A stretch of 64,000 nucleotides of DNA from Bacillota bacterium (GCA_030611385.1 JAUWPV010000008.1:1-64000); one strand, 5' to 3'; positions 1-11,988 are shown, counted from the stretch's first letter. A program made the numbers and translations. Notes: generated by a model not told the origin, from the letters alone.

Positions 1-117
1 GTTAATATGCAGATTGAATTGATCACCCCGATCGCGATCGAAGAAGGTGTGCGCTTCGCTATTCGCGAAGGCGGCCGCACTGTCGGCGCTGGAGTAGTCA
101 CCTCAATCACAAAATAA
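1..117 (+). CDS. tuf: Elongation factor Tu, C-terminal fragment (5' truncated by window)
   Basis: Frame 1 translates to [38 protein letters not shown], the conserved EF-Tu C-terminus; lies just upstream of rpsJ. Confidence 0.95.
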   Translation, partial: VNMQIELITPIAIEEGVRFAIREGGRTVGAGVVTSITK

Positions 118-232
118 GCAGGGGATTAGAGGATACACGGAAGCAATGAAGTAAAAGGTTGCCGGAGAAATTAAACCGGGGAATTTTTATGGAGCAGCTC
201 TGATACAATCAGGCAACAAGGAGGATTCATCC

Positions 233-541
233 ATGGTTAACCAAAAAATCAGGATCAGGCTGAGAGCTTTTGATCACCACCTGCTGGACCAGTCTGCCGG
301 TAAAATTGTTGAAACGGCGCGACGGACCGGAGCCGATGTTTCCGGGCCGATACCTTTACCGACAGAAAGAAGCCTGTATACGGTCATTCGGGCACCGCAT
401 AAATATAAAGACTCCCGGGAGCAATTCGAAATGCGCACTCATAAGCGTTTGATTGATATTATTGAACCGACTCCGGAGACTATCGACGCTTTAATGAGGC
501 TTGATTTGCCAGCCGGTGTGGACATTGAGATTAAGCTCTAA
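233..541 (+). CDS. rpsJ: 30S ribosomal protein S10
   Basis: [17 protein letters not shown]...GPIPLPTE...THKRLIDI; operon position. Confidence 0.98.
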   Translation: MVNQKIRIRLRAFDHHLLDQSAGKIVETARRTGADVSGPIPLPTERSLYTVIRAPHKYKDSREQFEMRTHKRLIDIIEPTPETIDALMRLDLPAGVDIEIKL

Positions 542-561
542 CTGATGGGCGGGAGGTATTT

Positions 562-1197
562 GTGGTTATGAACAAAGCAATCTTGGCACGTAAAGTAGGA
601 ATGACTCAGATCTACAATGAACAGGGACGGGTAATTCCGGTAACAGTACTGGAAGCAGGTCCGTGTCTTGTCGTTCAGGTAAAAAATAAGGACAATGACG
701 GTTACAGCAGCATTCAGCTCGGTTTCATAAATAAGAAAGAACAGCGTGTAAATCGTCCGTTAAAAGGTCATTTTGTGCGGGCAAAGCTTAAGCCGCTGCG
801 CTACCTGCGTGAATTTAGAGTTGATGATCCTAACGGGTACAAACCCGGTCAGGAGATTAAAGCAGATTGTTTTTCAGCCGGCGATTATGTTGATGTCAGC
901 GCAGTTGCCAGGGGAAAAGGGTTTGCCGGTTCGATTAAGAAAATGGGATTCAGCGGTGGTCCGAAAACACACGGTTCACATTATCACCGTGGTCCCGGTT
1001 CTTTGGGCTCCGTTGACGCGGCGCGGGTCTTTAAAGGACGCCGACTCCCCGGCCGGATGGGTGGCTGGCGGCGCACTATTCAGCGCCTTTATGTCGTGGA
1101 AGCCGATGCGGAGAAAAATATTTTACTGGTCAGGGGTAATGTGCCCGGACCAAGGGGTGGCCTGGTCGAAGTTAAAGAGACGGTGAAAAGCAAGTAA
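562..1197 (+). CDS. rplC: 50S ribosomal protein L3
   Basis: KAILARKVGMTQIY, RGKGFAG, GPKTHGSHYHRGPGSLG motifs. Confidence 0.98.
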   Translation: MVMNKAILARKVGMTQIYNEQGRVIPVTVLEAGPCLVVQVKNKDNDGYSSIQLGFINKKEQRVNRPLKGHFVRAKLKPLRYLREFRVDDPNGYKPGQEIKADCFSAGDYVDVSAVARGKGFAGSIKKMGFSGGPKTHGSHYHRGPGSLGSVDAARVFKGRRLPGRMGGWRRTIQRLYVVEADAEKNILLVRGNVPGPRGGLVEVKETVKSK

Positions 1198-1230
1198 ACG
1201 GCTAGCCCAAAGAAAGGAGATGCCCTGAAT

Positions 1231-1857
1231 ATGCCTAAATTATCGCTTTACAATAGAGACGGTGAACAGGTCGACGAGATCGAAGTCCAGGCTGGAATAT
1301 TTGAAGCTCCGTTTAAACAAGGAGCACTCCACCAGACGGCTGTTTCGCAGGCGGCAAATCGCCGGCAGGGTACGGCATCAAGCAAGGATCGCAGTGAAGT
1401 ACGCGGTGGTGGCAGCAAACCGTGGCCGCAAAAAGGAACCGGCCGAGCCCGTCATGGCAGTATCCGCTCCCCAATATGGGTTGGCGGCGGCGTCACTTTC
1501 GGCCCGCATCCACGCGATTTCGGCACCAAGGTACCGAAAAAAATGCGCCGTGCTGCCCTTAAGTCTGCTCTGAGTGACAAGGTTAAGGAAGGGAAGCTTT
1601 TAGTTGTCAACGATTTTGCTATCGATACGCCGCAGACAAAAAAAATGGTTGCCCTGCTCGCCAAGTTGAAAGTAAGCGGAGGAGCCCTGATTGTCAGCGA
1701 TCAACCCGATCTGAACGTAATCAAGGCGGCGCGTAACCTGCCGCGGGTCAAGACTATTCTGGCCCGGCAGCTAAACGTGCTCGATATACTTACCTATAAC
1801 TATCTGGTTATGAGCAAGGCGGCAATAGAGCAGGTTGAGGAGGTGTTCGGCGGATGA
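1231..1857 (+). CDS. rplD: 50S ribosomal protein L4
   Basis: [43 protein letters not shown]. Confidence 0.98.
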   Translation: MPKLSLYNRDGEQVDEIEVQAGIFEAPFKQGALHQTAVSQAANRRQGTASSKDRSEVRGGGSKPWPQKGTGRARHGSIRSPIWVGGGVTFGPHPRDFGTKVPKKMRRAALKSALSDKVKEGKLLVVNDFAIDTPQTKKMVALLAKLKVSGGALIVSDQPDLNVIKAARNLPRVKTILARQLNVLDILTYNYLVMSKAAIEQVEEVFGG

Positions 1858-2147
1858 AAGATGCAAGAGATATCATTATCCGTCCTCTAATCAGCGAGAA
1901 ATCTTCCGACTTGATGGAAGAAAACAAGTACACCTTTGTTGTTTCCGTCAGAGCGAATAAAATTGAAATTGGGCGTGCCCTTGAGGAGATTTTTGACGTC
2001 AAAGTTAAGGCGGTCAATACAGCAAACTTTAAAGGCAAGAAGAAACGCCTGGGTCGTTATCCGGAAGGGAAGCAGCCCAGCTGGAAAAAGGCGGTTATTA
2101 CTCTGGCTGAAGGCAGCAAACCGATCGAGCTGTTTGAAAGCCGCTAG
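1854..2147 (+). CDS. rplW: 50S ribosomal protein L23
   Basis: [25 protein letters not shown]; overlaps the rplD stop. Confidence 0.97.
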   Translation: MKDARDIIIRPLISEKSSDLMEENKYTFVVSVRANKIEIGRALEEIFDVKVKAVNTANFKGKKKRLGRYPEGKQPSWKKAVITLAEGSKPIELFESR

Positions 2148-2166
2148 TAGAAGGAGGGTGTATTAA

Positions 2167-2997
2167 ATGGCTGTAAAACGTTTTAAACCTACTTCGCCGG
2201 GGCGGCGGTTTGCCACCGTATCGACGTTTGAAGAAATCACCAGAAAGGAGCCGGAAAAATCACTCCTGGCCCCTTTAAAAAAACAAGCTGGCCGAAATTG
2301 CTACGGCAGGATCACCGTCCGTCACCAGGGAGGCGGTCACAAACGCAGCTACCGGATCATCGATTTCAAGCGGAATAAAGATGACATTCCGGCAAAAGTT
2401 GCCGGTATCGAATATGATCCGAATCGTTCGGCCAATATTGCCCTGTTGCATTATGCTGACGGGGAGAAGCGCTATATTCTTGCGCCGCTCGGTTTAAGGG
2501 ACGGGCAGATTGTGATTTCCGGGATCAAGGTAGAAGTGAGACCGGGCAATACCATGCCGTTGCGTTCGGTGCCGGTAGGCACATTTATCCATAATATCGA
2601 GATGAAACCGGGACATGGCGGGCAGTTGGCCCGTTCAGCCGGAGCCGCGGCCCAGTTAGCGGCGAAAGAAGGCGATCGCGGACACCTGCGGCTTCCTTCA
2701 GGTGAGGTGCGCCTGGTGCCTTTAGACTGCCGGGCCACAATTGGTCAGCTTGGCAATATCGAGCATGAAAATATTACTATCGGCAAAGCCGGTCGCAGCC
2801 GCTGGCTGGGTCGGAGGCCGACAGTGCGCGGCTCGGCAATGAACCCTTGCGATCATCCCCATGGTGGTGGTGAGGGAAAAGCGCCGATCGGGCTAAAACG
2901 GCCGGTAACCCCCTGGGGCAAACCAACCCTGGGCTATAAGACCCGTAAAAAGAACAAGGATTCGGATAAGTTAATTGTCCGCCGCCGTAAGAAGTAG
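2167..2997 (+). CDS. rplB: 50S ribosomal protein L2
   Basis: [17 protein letters not shown] and [18 protein letters not shown]. Confidence 0.99.
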   Translation: MAVKRFKPTSPGRRFATVSTFEEITRKEPEKSLLAPLKKQAGRNCYGRITVRHQGGGHKRSYRIIDFKRNKDDIPAKVAGIEYDPNRSANIALLHYADGEKRYILAPLGLRDGQIVISGIKVEVRPGNTMPLRSVPVGTFIHNIEMKPGHGGQLARSAGAAAQLAAKEGDRGHLRLPSGEVRLVPLDCRATIGQLGNIEHENITIGKAGRSRWLGRRPTVRGSAMNPCDHPHGGGEGKAPIGLKRPVTPWGKPTLGYKTRKKNKDSDKLIVRRRKK

Positions 2998-3070
2998 TCG
3001 GGATCCGGTGGACAGCGCTGCTCCGGCAGCAGTTGGTCCGGTTTCCGTCTGAAAGGGAGGTTGTTTTCAA

Positions 3071-3355
3071 TTGTCGCGTTCACTTAAAAAAGGCCCCTAT
3101 ATCGAGGCCAGCTTGATGAAAAAGATTGAGCAGATGAACGAAAAGGGAGATAAAAAGGTTATAAAAACCTGGTCTCGCCGTTCCACTATATTTCCCGATA
3201 TGGTCGGACACACCATTGCCGTTCACGATGGTCGCCGGCATGTGCCTGTCTATATCAGTGAAGATATGGTTGGACATAAGTTGGGCGAATTCGCCCCGAC
3301 CCGCACCTTCCGGGGGCACGGGCATCATACCGAACGCTCTACCAGTTTAAAGTAG
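3071..3355 (+). CDS. rpsS: 30S ribosomal protein S19
   Basis: [21 protein letters not shown] start after GGGAGG. Confidence 0.98.
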   Translation: MSRSLKKGPYIEASLMKKIEQMNEKGDKKVIKTWSRRSTIFPDMVGHTIAVHDGRRHVPVYISEDMVGHKLGEFAPTRTFRGHGHHTERSTSLK

Positions 3356-3377
3356 GGCAGAGGAGGCAGGAAGACTG

Positions 3378-3719
3378 ATGGAAGCAAAAGCACATGCCCG
3401 CTACGTACGCCTGGCGCCGCGTAAGGTGAGAGCTGTTGTTGACCTTATTCGCAGCAAAAATCTGGATGAAGTTTTGGGTATATTACGCTATACACCGCGT
3501 CGTGCTGCTGAGGTAGTGGCCAAGGTGGTTAAATCCGCGGCAGCCAATGCCGAGAATAACCTGGAGATGAAACGTGGTTCGCTATACGTTGACCAGGTTT
3601 ATGTTGATGACGGCCCGACCCTTAAAAGGGTTCAACCGCGGGCGAGGGGAAGACGTTTTATGATTTTGAAACGAACCAGCCACATTACGGTTGTAGTTAA
3701 AGAAAGAAAGGGGGTCTAG
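3378..3719 (+). CDS. rplV: 50S ribosomal protein L22
   Basis: [39 protein letters not shown]. Confidence 0.98.
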   Translation: MEAKAHARYVRLAPRKVRAVVDLIRSKNLDEVLGILRYTPRRAAEVVAKVVKSAAANAENNLEMKRGSLYVDQVYVDDGPTLKRVQPRARGRRFMILKRTSHITVVVKERKGV

Positions 3720-3721
3720 TC

Positions 3722-4402
3722 GTGGGACAAAAAGTAAGCCCCATTGGTTTTCGGATCGGAATAACCCGTGATTGGGACGCGCGCTGGTTTGCCAGTAAAA
3801 ATTATAAAGAGCTGCTGCACGAAGATTTTAAAGTTCGTGATTATCTCCAGAAAAAGCTGGAGGGTACTTCTCTATCGCGGATTGAAATCGAACGGGCAGC
3901 CAGTAATTTACGGATCAATATTCACACCGCCAAGCCGGGTATGGTCATTGGCCGTGGCGGAACCGGCGTCGAAGAACTGCGCAAGCAGCTGGAAGCGATG
4001 ACTGAGAAAAAAGTGCACTTAAATATTATCGAAATAAAGAAGCCTGAGCTGGATGCAAAACTGGTTTCTGGAAATGTCGCTTCACAGCTTGAGCGACGGA
4101 TTGCCTTTAGAAGGGCGATGAAACAGTCTGTTTTTCGGACCATGCGCAATGGCGCAAAAGGCATTAAAATTGCGTGCAGCGGCAGGCTCGGTGGTTCCGA
4201 AATGGCCCGCAATGAAAGTTATCATGAAGGATCGGTTCCCCTGCAGACACTACGCGCCGATATCGACTATGGTTTCACAGAAGCCCGAACCACTTATGGG
4301 CGGATTGGGGTTAAGGTTTGGATCTATAAGGGTGAAATATTACCTTCAAAACCGAGCAAGGAGAAACCTGCGGAGGAGGTAGACAGCAGTGTTAATGCCT
4401 AA
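3722..4402 (+). CDS. rpsC: 30S ribosomal protein S3
   Basis: [26 protein letters not shown] domain GMVIGRGG. Confidence 0.98.
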   Translation: MGQKVSPIGFRIGITRDWDARWFASKNYKELLHEDFKVRDYLQKKLEGTSLSRIEIERAASNLRINIHTAKPGMVIGRGGTGVEELRKQLEAMTEKKVHLNIIEIKKPELDAKLVSGNVASQLERRIAFRRAMKQSVFRTMRNGAKGIKIACSGRLGGSEMARNESYHEGSVPLQTLRADIDYGFTEARTTYGRIGVKVWIYKGEILPSKPSKEKPAEEVDSSVNA

Positions 4403-4817
4403 GCGGGTTAAATATCGCCGCCAGCATCGCGGTAGGATGAAAGGTCGGGCCAAAGGCGGCACCGTTGTCCAGTTTGGTGAATTTGGTTTGCAGGCCATGG
4501 AACCTTCATGGATTACAAGCCAGCAAATTGAAGCTGCCCGTATTGCCATGACCAGGTTTATTAAAAGGGGCGGTAAGGTTTGGATTCGCATCTTCCCTGA
4601 TAAACCGGTCACTGAAAAACCTGCCGAAACCAGGATGGGAAAAGGTAAGGGTTCACCGGAATACTGGGTAGCCGTGGTCAAACCGGGCCGGATAATGTTT
4701 GAACTGGCCGGTGTAAGCGAGGAGCTGGCCAAGGAGGCCCTGCGCCTGGCAGCAAACAAACTGCCGATCAAAACCAAGTTTGTGAAAAGAACTGAAGCGG
4801 GTGGTGTGTCTGAATGA
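4389..4817 (+). CDS. rplP: 50S ribosomal protein L16
   Basis: [24 protein letters not shown]; start may be 4395. Confidence 0.97.
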   Translation: MLMPKRVKYRRQHRGRMKGRAKGGTVVQFGEFGLQAMEPSWITSQQIEAARIAMTRFIKRGGKVWIRIFPDKPVTEKPAETRMGKGKGSPEYWVAVVKPGRIMFELAGVSEELAKEALRLAANKLPIKTKFVKRTEAGGVSE

Positions 4818-5005
4818 AAATAAAAGATGCGCGTGAACTTAATGAGCAGGAGCTGGAAGTAAAAATCAAAGAGTTGAAGGAAGAGCTCTTCAATCTTCGT
4901 TTCCAGCAAGCCACCGGTCAGTTGGAAAATTATATGCGTATTAAAGAGGTCCGCCACAGTATTGCCCGGGTTAAAACTGTGCTCAGGGAACGGGCCCTTA
5001 GCTGA
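4814..5005 (+). CDS. rpmC: 50S ribosomal protein L29
   Basis: [27 protein letters not shown]. Confidence 0.96.
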   Translation: MKIKDARELNEQELEVKIKELKEELFNLRFQQATGQLENYMRIKEVRHSIARVKTVLRERALS

Positions 5006-5033
5006 GCTTAAAGAAGAAGGGAGGCCCATCGGT

Positions 5034-5291
5034 TTGGAAACAGGAAAACGTAAAGTACGCAGCGGCCAGGTAGTCAGCGACAAAATGGATAAGACTAGGG
5101 TGGTAGCGATTGAAAGAGTGACCCGCCATCCACTGTATGGCAAGACTATCCGCCGGACAAAAAAGTACAAGTTTCACGATGAAGCAAATGAATCCCGAGT
5201 AGGCGATCTAGTGCAGATTATGGAAACCAGGCCCCTGAGCAAGGATAAAAGGTGGCTTTTGGTAGAAATTGTGCAGAAGTCGAAGCTGTAA
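5034..5291 (+). CDS. rpsQ: 30S ribosomal protein S17
   Basis: [45 protein letters not shown] at 5034 after GGGAGG preferred over the longer track ORF starting at 4962. Confidence 0.94.
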   Translation: METGKRKVRSGQVVSDKMDKTRVVAIERVTRHPLYGKTIRRTKKYKFHDEANESRVGDLVQIMETRPLSKDKRWLLVEIVQKSKL

Positions 5292-5342
5292 GATTCTCTT
5301 TCCGAATAGATAGTCAGGAAGGGAATGAAAGGAGAGGCAACG

Positions 5343-5711
5343 ATGATTCAAAGCGAAACCATCTTAAATGTAGCTGACAACTCGGGAGCAAAAAAGATCC
5401 TTTGTATCAGGGTCTTGGGAGGATCAAAGCGCAAATTCGGCCGGATTGGCGATATTATTGTTGCTACGGTCAAGGAAGCTACCCCGGGTGGAGTGGTTAA
5501 AAAAAGTGAAGTGGTCCGGGCCGTAATCGTACGCACGAGCAGCCGGCTTAACCGTAGAGACGGTTCCCATATTCACTTCGATGAGAATGCAGCAGTAATA
5601 ATAAATGAACAGAATAATCCGCGGGGTACCCGTATTTTTGGACCCGTTGCCCGTGAGCTGAGGGAGAAAGATTTCATGAAGATTGTTTCCCTGGCGCCAG
5701 AAGTGATTTAG
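5343..5711 (+). CDS. rplN: 50S ribosomal protein L14
   Basis: [28 protein letters not shown]. Confidence 0.98.
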   Translation: MIQSETILNVADNSGAKKILCIRVLGGSKRKFGRIGDIIVATVKEATPGGVVKKSEVVRAVIVRTSSRLNRRDGSHIHFDENAAVIINEQNNPRGTRIFGPVARELREKDFMKIVSLAPEVI

Positions 5712-5740
5712 ATGTTCAGTATGGAGGTGGCGAAAAACCG

Positions 5741-6070
5741 GTGGAAATGAAAAAGTTGTCTGTCCGTCGTGGGGATAAAGTTATTGTTCTTTCCGGAAAA
5801 AGCAAAGGGAAAAAGGGGAAAGTGATCGCAACTTTTCCCCGCCTTGGTAAGGTTAAAGTGGAAAGTGTAAATTTGATTAAGAAGCATGCCAAGCCGACGC
5901 GTAAGGTCCCTCAGGGGGGAATCAGGGAGATGGAAGCAGCATTCCCGGCATCAAAAGTCATGGTTGTCTGCCCGGCCTGTAGTAAACCGACCCGGGTTGC
6001 CCGAAAAATACTTCCTGATAAGAGCCGGGTGCGCACATGTCGTAAGTGCGGCGAATCGCTGGATAAGTAA
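5741..6070 (+). CDS. rplX: 50S ribosomal protein L24
   Basis: KOW motif [22 protein letters not shown]-terminal CxxC pairs. Confidence 0.97.
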   Translation: MEMKKLSVRRGDKVIVLSGKSKGKKGKVIATFPRLGKVKVESVNLIKKHAKPTRKVPQGGIREMEAAFPASKVMVVCPACSKPTRVARKILPDKSRVRTCRKCGESLDK

Positions 6071-6090
6071 GGAGGGTTAAAGCTAAGAAG

Positions 6091-6633
6091 ATGTCACGAA
6101 TGAAGCAGAAATATCTGGAAGAAGTAAGACCCGCCCTTGTGAAGCGGTTTGCCTACAAGAACAAACTACAGGCGCCGCGGATCGAAAAAGTAGCAATCAA
6201 CATGGGCTTGGGTGAAGGAAAAGAAAATCCGAAGATACTGGATGCAGCGGTAAGCGACCTCTCGATTATAGCCGGTCAGAAACCGATTATAACCCGGGCG
6301 CGCCGTTCAGTGGCCAGTTTTAAAGTTCGCGAAGGTATGCCCATTGGTTGTAAACTGACTCTGCGTGGTGTCCGCATGTATGACTTTTTGGACAAACTTT
6401 TTAGTATCGCCCTGCCCAGAGTCAGAGATTTCCGGGGTATATCACCGCATTCTTTTGACGGGCGTGGTAACTTTACCATTGGTATCAAGGAACAGTTAAT
6501 TTTTCCCGAGATTGAATACAGTAACGTGGAAAGGGTTCTTGGCATGGATATCACCATTGTGACCACCGCCAGGACCGATGAAGAAGCACGCGAGCTTCTG
6601 GCTTTGATGGGCTTGCCCTTTCGGGCAGCTTAA
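6091..6633 (+). CDS. rplE: 50S ribosomal protein L5
   Basis: [47 protein letters not shown]. Confidence 0.98.
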   Translation: MSRMKQKYLEEVRPALVKRFAYKNKLQAPRIEKVAINMGLGEGKENPKILDAAVSDLSIIAGQKPIITRARRSVASFKVREGMPIGCKLTLRGVRMYDFLDKLFSIALPRVRDFRGISPHSFDGRGNFTIGIKEQLIFPEIEYSNVERVLGMDITIVTTARTDEEARELLALMGLPFRAA

Positions 6634-6669
6634 AGCCGGTGCTTTCGCGGAAGTTTAAGGAGGGAAAGG

Positions 6670-6855
6670 ATGGCCAAGAAATCATTAATTGCCAAGGCCA
6701 AGAGAGAGCCCAAATTTACAGTCCGCGGCTATAATCGTTGCCACATCTGCGGCAGACCGAGGGCTTACTTACGTAAATTCGGCCTGTGCCGCCTTTGCTT
6801 TCGTCATCTGGCCAACGAGGGGAAAATTCCAGGAGTAAAAAAAGCCAGCTGGTAG
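6670..6855 (+). CDS. rpsN: 30S ribosomal protein S14 (zinc-binding, type Z)
   Basis: 61 aa with CHIC/CRLC motifs, [25 protein letters not shown]. Confidence 0.97.
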   Translation: MAKKSLIAKAKREPKFTVRGYNRCHICGRPRAYLRKFGLCRLCFRHLANEGKIPGVKKASW

Positions 6856-6877
6856 ATGATGAAAGAATGAGAGGAGG

Positions 6878-7285
6878 TTGTTATTGCCAATGATGACAGA
6901 TCCGATTGCCGATATGCTGACACGTGTGCGTAATGCCAATACCGTGCGGCATAAAACAGTGGAAATACCTGCTTCGAATGTGAAGCGTTCGATTGCGGCC
7001 ATTATGAAGCAGGAAGGTTTTATCAGGGATTTTGAATTTATCAAAGATAGCAAACAGGGCGTTTTGCGCGTTCATCTGAAGTATGGCCCTAAGCAGGAAA
7101 GAATTATCAGCGGCTTGAAAAGAATCAGCAAGCCCGGTTTACGGGTCTACATTAAGAAAGATGAATTGCCCAAAGTCCTGGGAGGACTGGGGATAGCTGT
7201 TATTTCCACCTCTCATGGTTTAATGAGTGATCGCCAGGCCCGGGAAACCGGAAGTGGCGGCGAAGTTTTATGCTATATCTGGTAG
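6878..7285 (+). CDS. rpsH: 30S ribosomal protein S8
   Basis: [16 protein letters not shown]...[26 protein letters not shown]; the start could be slightly downstream. Confidence 0.97.
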   Translation: MLLPMMTDPIADMLTRVRNANTVRHKTVEIPASNVKRSIAAIMKQEGFIRDFEFIKDSKQGVLRVHLKYGPKQERIISGLKRISKPGLRVYIKKDELPKVLGGLGIAVISTSHGLMSDRQARETGSGGEVLCYIW

Positions 7286-7305
7286 CATAGCGAGGAGGTT
7301 TACCG

Positions 7306-7842
7306 ATGTCTCGAACCGGTAAAAAACCTGTCGTTGTACCTGATAAGGTTGAGGTACAGCTTGACGGAAGGTATATTGGTGTAAAAGGTCCAAAAGGGCA
7401 TCTCTCTATGGAGCTGCCCCGGGACATGATTATTGAACAGGAAACAGGCTGGCTCTTTGTCAGGCGGCCATCCGATAGTCCGCAGCACAGGGCGTTACAC
7501 GGCCTGACCCGGACCCTCATCGACAATATGATTACAGGCGTAACTGAGGGTTATAGCCGTAAACTCGAACTTGTCGGTGTTGGTTACAAGGCTACACTGC
7601 AGGGCAGGAAACTGGTCCTGAATGTCGGCTATTCTCATCCTGTTGAGTTCGATCCCAGCGAAAATATGGAAATAGAGGTTCCCAGTGCCACTAAGATCGT
7701 GGTTAGGGGTATTGACAAGCAGAAGGTGGGTAACCTCGCTGCAGTTATTCGCAAGACCTTCCCACCCGAACCTTACAAGGGCAAGGGTATTCGTTATGAA
7801 AATGAAGTCGTCCGCCAGAAAGTTGGTAAAGCGGGCAAATAG
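7306..7842 (+). CDS. rplF: 50S ribosomal protein L6
   Basis: [42 protein letters not shown]. Confidence 0.98.
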   Translation: MSRTGKKPVVVPDKVEVQLDGRYIGVKGPKGHLSMELPRDMIIEQETGWLFVRRPSDSPQHRALHGLTRTLIDNMITGVTEGYSRKLELVGVGYKATLQGRKLVLNVGYSHPVEFDPSENMEIEVPSATKIVVRGIDKQKVGNLAAVIRKTFPPEPYKGKGIRYENEVVRQKVGKAGK

Positions 7843-7862
7843 TCACCTGGAGGTGTAATATT

Positions 7863-8231
7863 GTGCTTAAGGTAAAATCGCGTTTAATCAGCCGGAAGCG
7901 GCGTCACCGCAGAGTTCGGACTAAAATAAGCGGAACACCGCTACGTCCCCGGCTGAATGTATTCCGTAGCAGCAAACATATTTATGCCCAGGTGATCGAT
8001 GATCAATCCGGAAAAACCCTGGCTGCTGCCTCCAGCCTCGATCCAAAGCTGCGTTCGGATCTGCCCAGCGGCAGTAACCGTGAGGGTGCCCGTAAGGTGG
8101 GGGCGTTGTTGGCCCAACGGGCCGTTGATCACGGTATTAAAGATGTAGTATTCGACCGGGGTGGTTACCTCTATCACGGCCGGGTCAAAGAACTGGCTGA
8201 AGGGGCCCGTGAGGCCGGGTTAAACTTCTAG
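7863..8231 (+). CDS. rplR: 50S ribosomal protein L18
   Basis: [55 protein letters not shown]. Confidence 0.98.
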   Translation: MLKVKSRLISRKRRHRRVRTKISGTPLRPRLNVFRSSKHIYAQVIDDQSGKTLAAASSLDPKLRSDLPSGSNREGARKVGALLAQRAVDHGIKDVVFDRGGYLYHGRVKELAEGAREAGLNF

Positions 8232-8249
8232 AAAGGGGGAATTGCACGG

Positions 8250-8747
8250 GTGTCAAAGATTGAACCATCACAAGAGTTGGTAGAAAAAGTAGTCAAGGTC
8301 AACCGTGTGGCCAAGGTGGTCAAAGGCGGGCGCCGTTTCAGTTTTAATGCTCTGGTTGTAGTCGGAGATAAGAATGGGGTAGTCGGATCTGGAATGGGCA
8401 AGGCCGGTGAAGTGCCAGAGGCGATTCGCAAAGGCATCGAGGATGCTAAGAAGAACTTGATTCGCGTGCCCATGGTTGGAACCACTATCACCCATCCGGT
8501 AACCGGTCGTTTTGGTGCCGGAAAGGTTATGCTCAAACCGGCTTCCGAAGGAACAGGTGTCATCGCCGGCGGTCCGGTGCGTGCGGTCCTGGAACTGGCT
8601 GGAGTAAGGGATATTCTCACCAAATCTCTCGGCTCTTCCAATGCGATCAATGTTGTTAGTGCAACAATGGAAGGTTTAAAATCGCTCAAGCGGGCTGAAG
8701 AAGTAAGTGCCCTGCGCGGTATCGAAGTAGAGAAGCTGCTCGGTTAA
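8250..8747 (+). CDS. rpsE: 30S ribosomal protein S5
   Basis: [46 protein letters not shown]. Confidence 0.98.
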   Translation: MSKIEPSQELVEKVVKVNRVAKVVKGGRRFSFNALVVVGDKNGVVGSGMGKAGEVPEAIRKGIEDAKKNLIRVPMVGTTITHPVTGRFGAGKVMLKPASEGTGVIAGGPVRAVLELAGVRDILTKSLGSSNAINVVSATMEGLKSLKRAEEVSALRGIEVEKLLG

Positions 8748-8762
8748 GGAGAGTTAACTGCT

Positions 8763-8948
8763 ATGGCAAAAAAAATAAAAATTACCCTGATCCACAGTCC
8801 GTTGGCCTGTAAACCGAACCACCGCCGCACAGTGCGGGCACTAGGTTTAAGGAAAATTGGCCAGTCTGTAGTTCATGATGATACGACGCCAATCAGGGGT
8901 ATGGCCAATACAATTAATTACCTGGTTAATGTTGAAGAAAGCGATTGA
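8763..8948 (+). CDS. rpmD: 50S ribosomal protein L30
   Basis: ITLIHSPLACKPNHRRTVRALGLRKIGQSVVHDDTTPIRGM. Confidence 0.96.
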   Translation: MAKKIKITLIHSPLACKPNHRRTVRALGLRKIGQSVVHDDTTPIRGMANTINYLVNVEESD

Positions 8949-8980
8949 TTCAAGTTGCTGTATAGAGGGAGGTGTAGCCG

Positions 8981-9421
8981 ATGCGTTTACACGAATTAAG
9001 GCCTCCTGAGGGAGCCAGGAAAGCGGCTAAACGTAAAGGAAGAGGTATGGCTTCGGGTTTGGGTAAGACTTCCGGCCGGGGACAAAAAGGACAGGGATCC
9101 CGCTCGGGTTCAGGCATACGCCGCGGATTCGAAGGCGGCCAGATGCCTTATTTCCAGCGCCTGCCAAAGCGCGGTTTTACCAATATATTTAAACAAAAGT
9201 GGAACATCGTTAATTTAAGCGATCTGAGTAACTTCAACGAGGGAACCGTAGTTACACCGGCCCTTTTGCTGGAAGCGGGACTGCTAAAAAGTCTGCGCGA
9301 TCCTCTTAAAGTGCTCGGTAACGGTGAACTGGAATATAAGTTGGAGATACATGCTCACCGCTTCAGTAAGCAGGCTCAGGCTAAAATTGAAGCAGCTGGC
9401 GGAAAGGCAGAGGTGATTTAA
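8981..9421 (+). CDS. rplO: 50S ribosomal protein L15
   Basis: [43 protein letters not shown]. Confidence 0.98.
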   Translation: MRLHELRPPEGARKAAKRKGRGMASGLGKTSGRGQKGQGSRSGSGIRRGFEGGQMPYFQRLPKRGFTNIFKQKWNIVNLSDLSNFNEGTVVTPALLLEAGLLKSLRDPLKVLGNGELEYKLEIHAHRFSKQAQAKIEAAGGKAEVI

Positions 9422-10678
9422 TTGCTGGAAACAGTTCGTTCAGCGTGGCGGATTAAAGAACTCAGACAGCGTATCCTTTTCACCCTGGCTATGTTTGTGG
9501 TTTTCAGGGTTGGATCGGCGATTCCTGTACCCGGTGTTGATGCATCCAGGTTGGCGGAATTTTTCCAGCAGGATACCATCTTTGGGTTTGTTAATATTAT
9601 CGGTGGCGGAAACCTGAGCAACTTTACGATCTTTGCTCTGGGTATTATGCCTTACATTAACGCTTCCATTATCATGAACCTGTTGACGATAGTTATACCG
9701 AAACTTAAGGAATGGAGCCAGGAAGGTCCCGAGGGCCGCAAAAAAATATCGCAGATTACCCGCTACAGTACTGTTGTGATTGCCGTTATTCAGGCCTTGG
9801 GTCTATCAACAATTATTGCCGGTGAAGCCGTCCTCGATAAAACCCTTCTTTCTTATGCGACGATTATTATTTCGTTGACGGCCGGTACCGCTTTTCTGAT
9901 GTGGATGGGCGAACTGATTACTGAAAAAGGAATCGGTAACGGTATCTCGCTGATCATTTTTGCCGGTATTGTCGCCGGATTCCCCATTGGTGTGGCCCTG
10001 GCAACGGAACAGTACCGCTTCGGCCAGATAAACTTGCTGGTCATCATTGTCGTGCTGATCATGCTGCTTGGTCTGATTATCGGCATTATCGGGCTTGATC
10101 AGGGTCAGCGCAGGGTTAACGTGCAGTACAGCAAGCGCGTAGTTGGTCGGCGTATGTACGGTGGTCAGGCTACGCATATTCCGATGAAAGTAAACCAGGC
10201 AGGGGTTATTCCGGTTATTTTTGCTTCGGTGATTTTAAGTTTTCCGCAAACCCTGGTTAGCTTTATCCAGCATCCGCTAGCACAGAGAATTGCTGCCAGC
10301 CTCAGCTGGGGCACGAACCTGAACCTGGTTTTATATATGACTCTGATCATTCTGTTTGCTTATTTTTACACCGCGGTTCAGTTTGATCCTTTCCAGGTAG
10401 CCGCTAATATCAAGAAGTATGGCGGATTCATCCCTGGCCTACGGCCGGGTCGCCCGACAGCCGAGTACCTGGCCAGGGTAACATCGCGCCTGACTACAGC
10501 AGGGGCATTTTCGCTCGCATTCATAGCTGTCTTCCCGATTCTTTTAGAACGGGTTACGGGGATGAACATTATTTTCAGTGGCACCGGCCTGATTATTGTG
10601 GTCGGCGTGGTCCTGGAAACATTCAAACAAATCGAAAGCCATATGCTGATGCGTAGTTATCGTGGTTTCATGAAATAG
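9422..10678 (+). CDS. secY: Preprotein translocase subunit SecY
   Basis: RILFTLAMFVVFRVGSAIPVPGVD; multispanning; operon position. Confidence 0.98.
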   Translation: MLETVRSAWRIKELRQRILFTLAMFVVFRVGSAIPVPGVDASRLAEFFQQDTIFGFVNIIGGGNLSNFTIFALGIMPYINASIIMNLLTIVIPKLKEWSQEGPEGRKKISQITRYSTVVIAVIQALGLSTIIAGEAVLDKTLLSYATIIISLTAGTAFLMWMGELITEKGIGNGISLIIFAGIVAGFPIGVALATEQYRFGQINLLVIIVVLIMLLGLIIGIIGLDQGQRRVNVQYSKRVVGRRMYGGQATHIPMKVNQAGVIPVIFASVILSFPQTLVSFIQHPLAQRIAASLSWGTNLNLVLYMTLIILFAYFYTAVQFDPFQVAANIKKYGGFIPGLRPGRPTAEYLARVTSRLTTAGAFSLAFIAVFPILLERVTGMNIIFSGTGLIIVVGVVLETFKQIESHMLMRSYRGFMK

Positions 10679-10687
10679 AGAAATGGT

Positions 10688-11443
10688 ATGATCAAACTAA
10701 AATCGACGCGCGAAATAAAATTGATGCGGGAAGCGGGTAAGATCGTAGGCGAAGTGCTGCAGGAGATGGAGAACTCGATCAACATCGGTATAACCACCGC
10801 TATGCTGAACAAGATCGCCGAGAAACTGATCCGCAGGTACGGGGCCGAACCGGCTTTCTTGGGTTATAATAATTATCCGGCATCGATATGCACTTCCGTC
10901 AATAACGAGGTTGTGCATGGCATACCCGGCTTGCGCAAGCTTGAAGAGGGCGATATAATCAGCATTGATGTCGGTGTACGCCTGAAGGGATATTACGGTG
11001 ATGCTGCTGCTACTTTTGCGGTAGGGAAAATATCACCGCAGGCCCGAAAATTGATTAATGTAACGAGGATGTCTCTGCAGAAAACCATTGAGGTAATGCA
11101 GGCGGGTAAGCGGCTTTCAGATCTTTCTCATGCGGTCCAGGCTTATGTTGAGCAGAATTCTTTTTCAATAGTCCGTAATTATGTCGGTCACGGTATCGGT
11201 GAAGAGATGCATGAAGAACCACAGGTGCCAAATTTTGGATTACCGGGCCATGGTCCTCTACTGCAACCGGGAATTGTGTTGGCCATTGAACCGATGGTCA
11301 ATGCCGGCACCTGGGAGGTCAAAGTGCTTGAAGACCAGTGGACTGTGGTGACCTGTGATGGTAGTCTCTCCGCTCACTTTGAGCATACGGTGGCACTAAG
11401 TGAAAACGGGCCTGAGGTGCTTACCTCTTCCAGCCTTTCTTAA
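10688..11443 (+). CDS. map: Type I methionine aminopeptidase
   Basis: IKLKSTREIKLMREAGKIVGEVL; VVHGIPG, YVGHGIGEEMHEEPQVPNF, HFEHTVAL. Confidence 0.97.
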   Translation: MIKLKSTREIKLMREAGKIVGEVLQEMENSINIGITTAMLNKIAEKLIRRYGAEPAFLGYNNYPASICTSVNNEVVHGIPGLRKLEEGDIISIDVGVRLKGYYGDAAATFAVGKISPQARKLINVTRMSLQKTIEVMQAGKRLSDLSHAVQAYVEQNSFSIVRNYVGHGIGEEMHEEPQVPNFGLPGHGPLLQPGIVLAIEPMVNAGTWEVKVLEDQWTVVTCDGSLSAHFEHTVALSENGPEVLTSSSLS

Positions 11444-11456
11444 GGGGGACGAAGTG

Positions 11457-11744
11457 ATGGTAGAACTAAAGCCGGGGCAACTGGTCCGTTCTCTGGCCGG
11501 CCGTGATAAAGGCAAACATTATCTGGTGCTCCAGGAGACAAGTCCTGTTTATGTGCTTTTGGTCGACGGGCGCAGCCGCCCGGTTGACCGGCCAAAAAAG
11601 AAAAACAAGGCTCATCTTCAGCACTACGAACGCAAGGCAGATTTGGGGGAGCCGCCTGAAGTTGACACTTTGAATGATAGTCAGGTAATCAGATGTTTAA
11701 AAGAACTGATACCGCTAATCGAAGCCCCCGCTGAGGAGGTTTAA
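11457..11744 (+). CDS. KOW-domain RNA-binding protein (L14e/L6e/L27e-like)
   Basis: [53 protein letters not shown]; between map and infA. Confidence 0.85.
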   Translation: MVELKPGQLVRSLAGRDKGKHYLVLQETSPVYVLLVDGRSRPVDRPKKKNKAHLQHYERKADLGEPPEVDTLNDSQVIRCLKELIPLIEAPAEEV

Positions 11745-11752
11745 CTGGTAAC

Positions 11753-11974
11753 ATGAGCAAAAAAAAAGATGTGGTTGAAGTTGAAGGCATTGTGGTTGAA
11801 CCGCTGCCGAATGCTATGTTCCGGGTTGAATTGAAGAACGGGCACAGGGTTCTGGCTCATGTATCGGGGAAGATCAGAATGAACTTTATTCGTATTCTGC
11901 CGGGTGACCGGGTGTTAATTGAACTATCGCCTTACGATTTATCTCGGGGGCGTATTACCTATCGTTACAAGTAA
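11753..11974 (+). CDS. infA: Translation initiation factor IF-1
   Basis: [64 protein letters not shown]. Confidence 0.98.
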   Translation: MSKKKDVVEVEGIVVEPLPNAMFRVELKNGHRVLAHVSGKIRMNFIRILPGDRVLIELSPYDLSRGRITYRYK

Positions 11975-11988
11975 GGAGGCTCATGATC

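Noticed and set aside
4346-5170. 274-aa minus-strand ORF across rplP-rpmC-rpsQ
   Set aside because: Antisense to highly conserved ribosomal genes; no recognisable domain. Same reason for other antisense ORFs in 1-19 kb.
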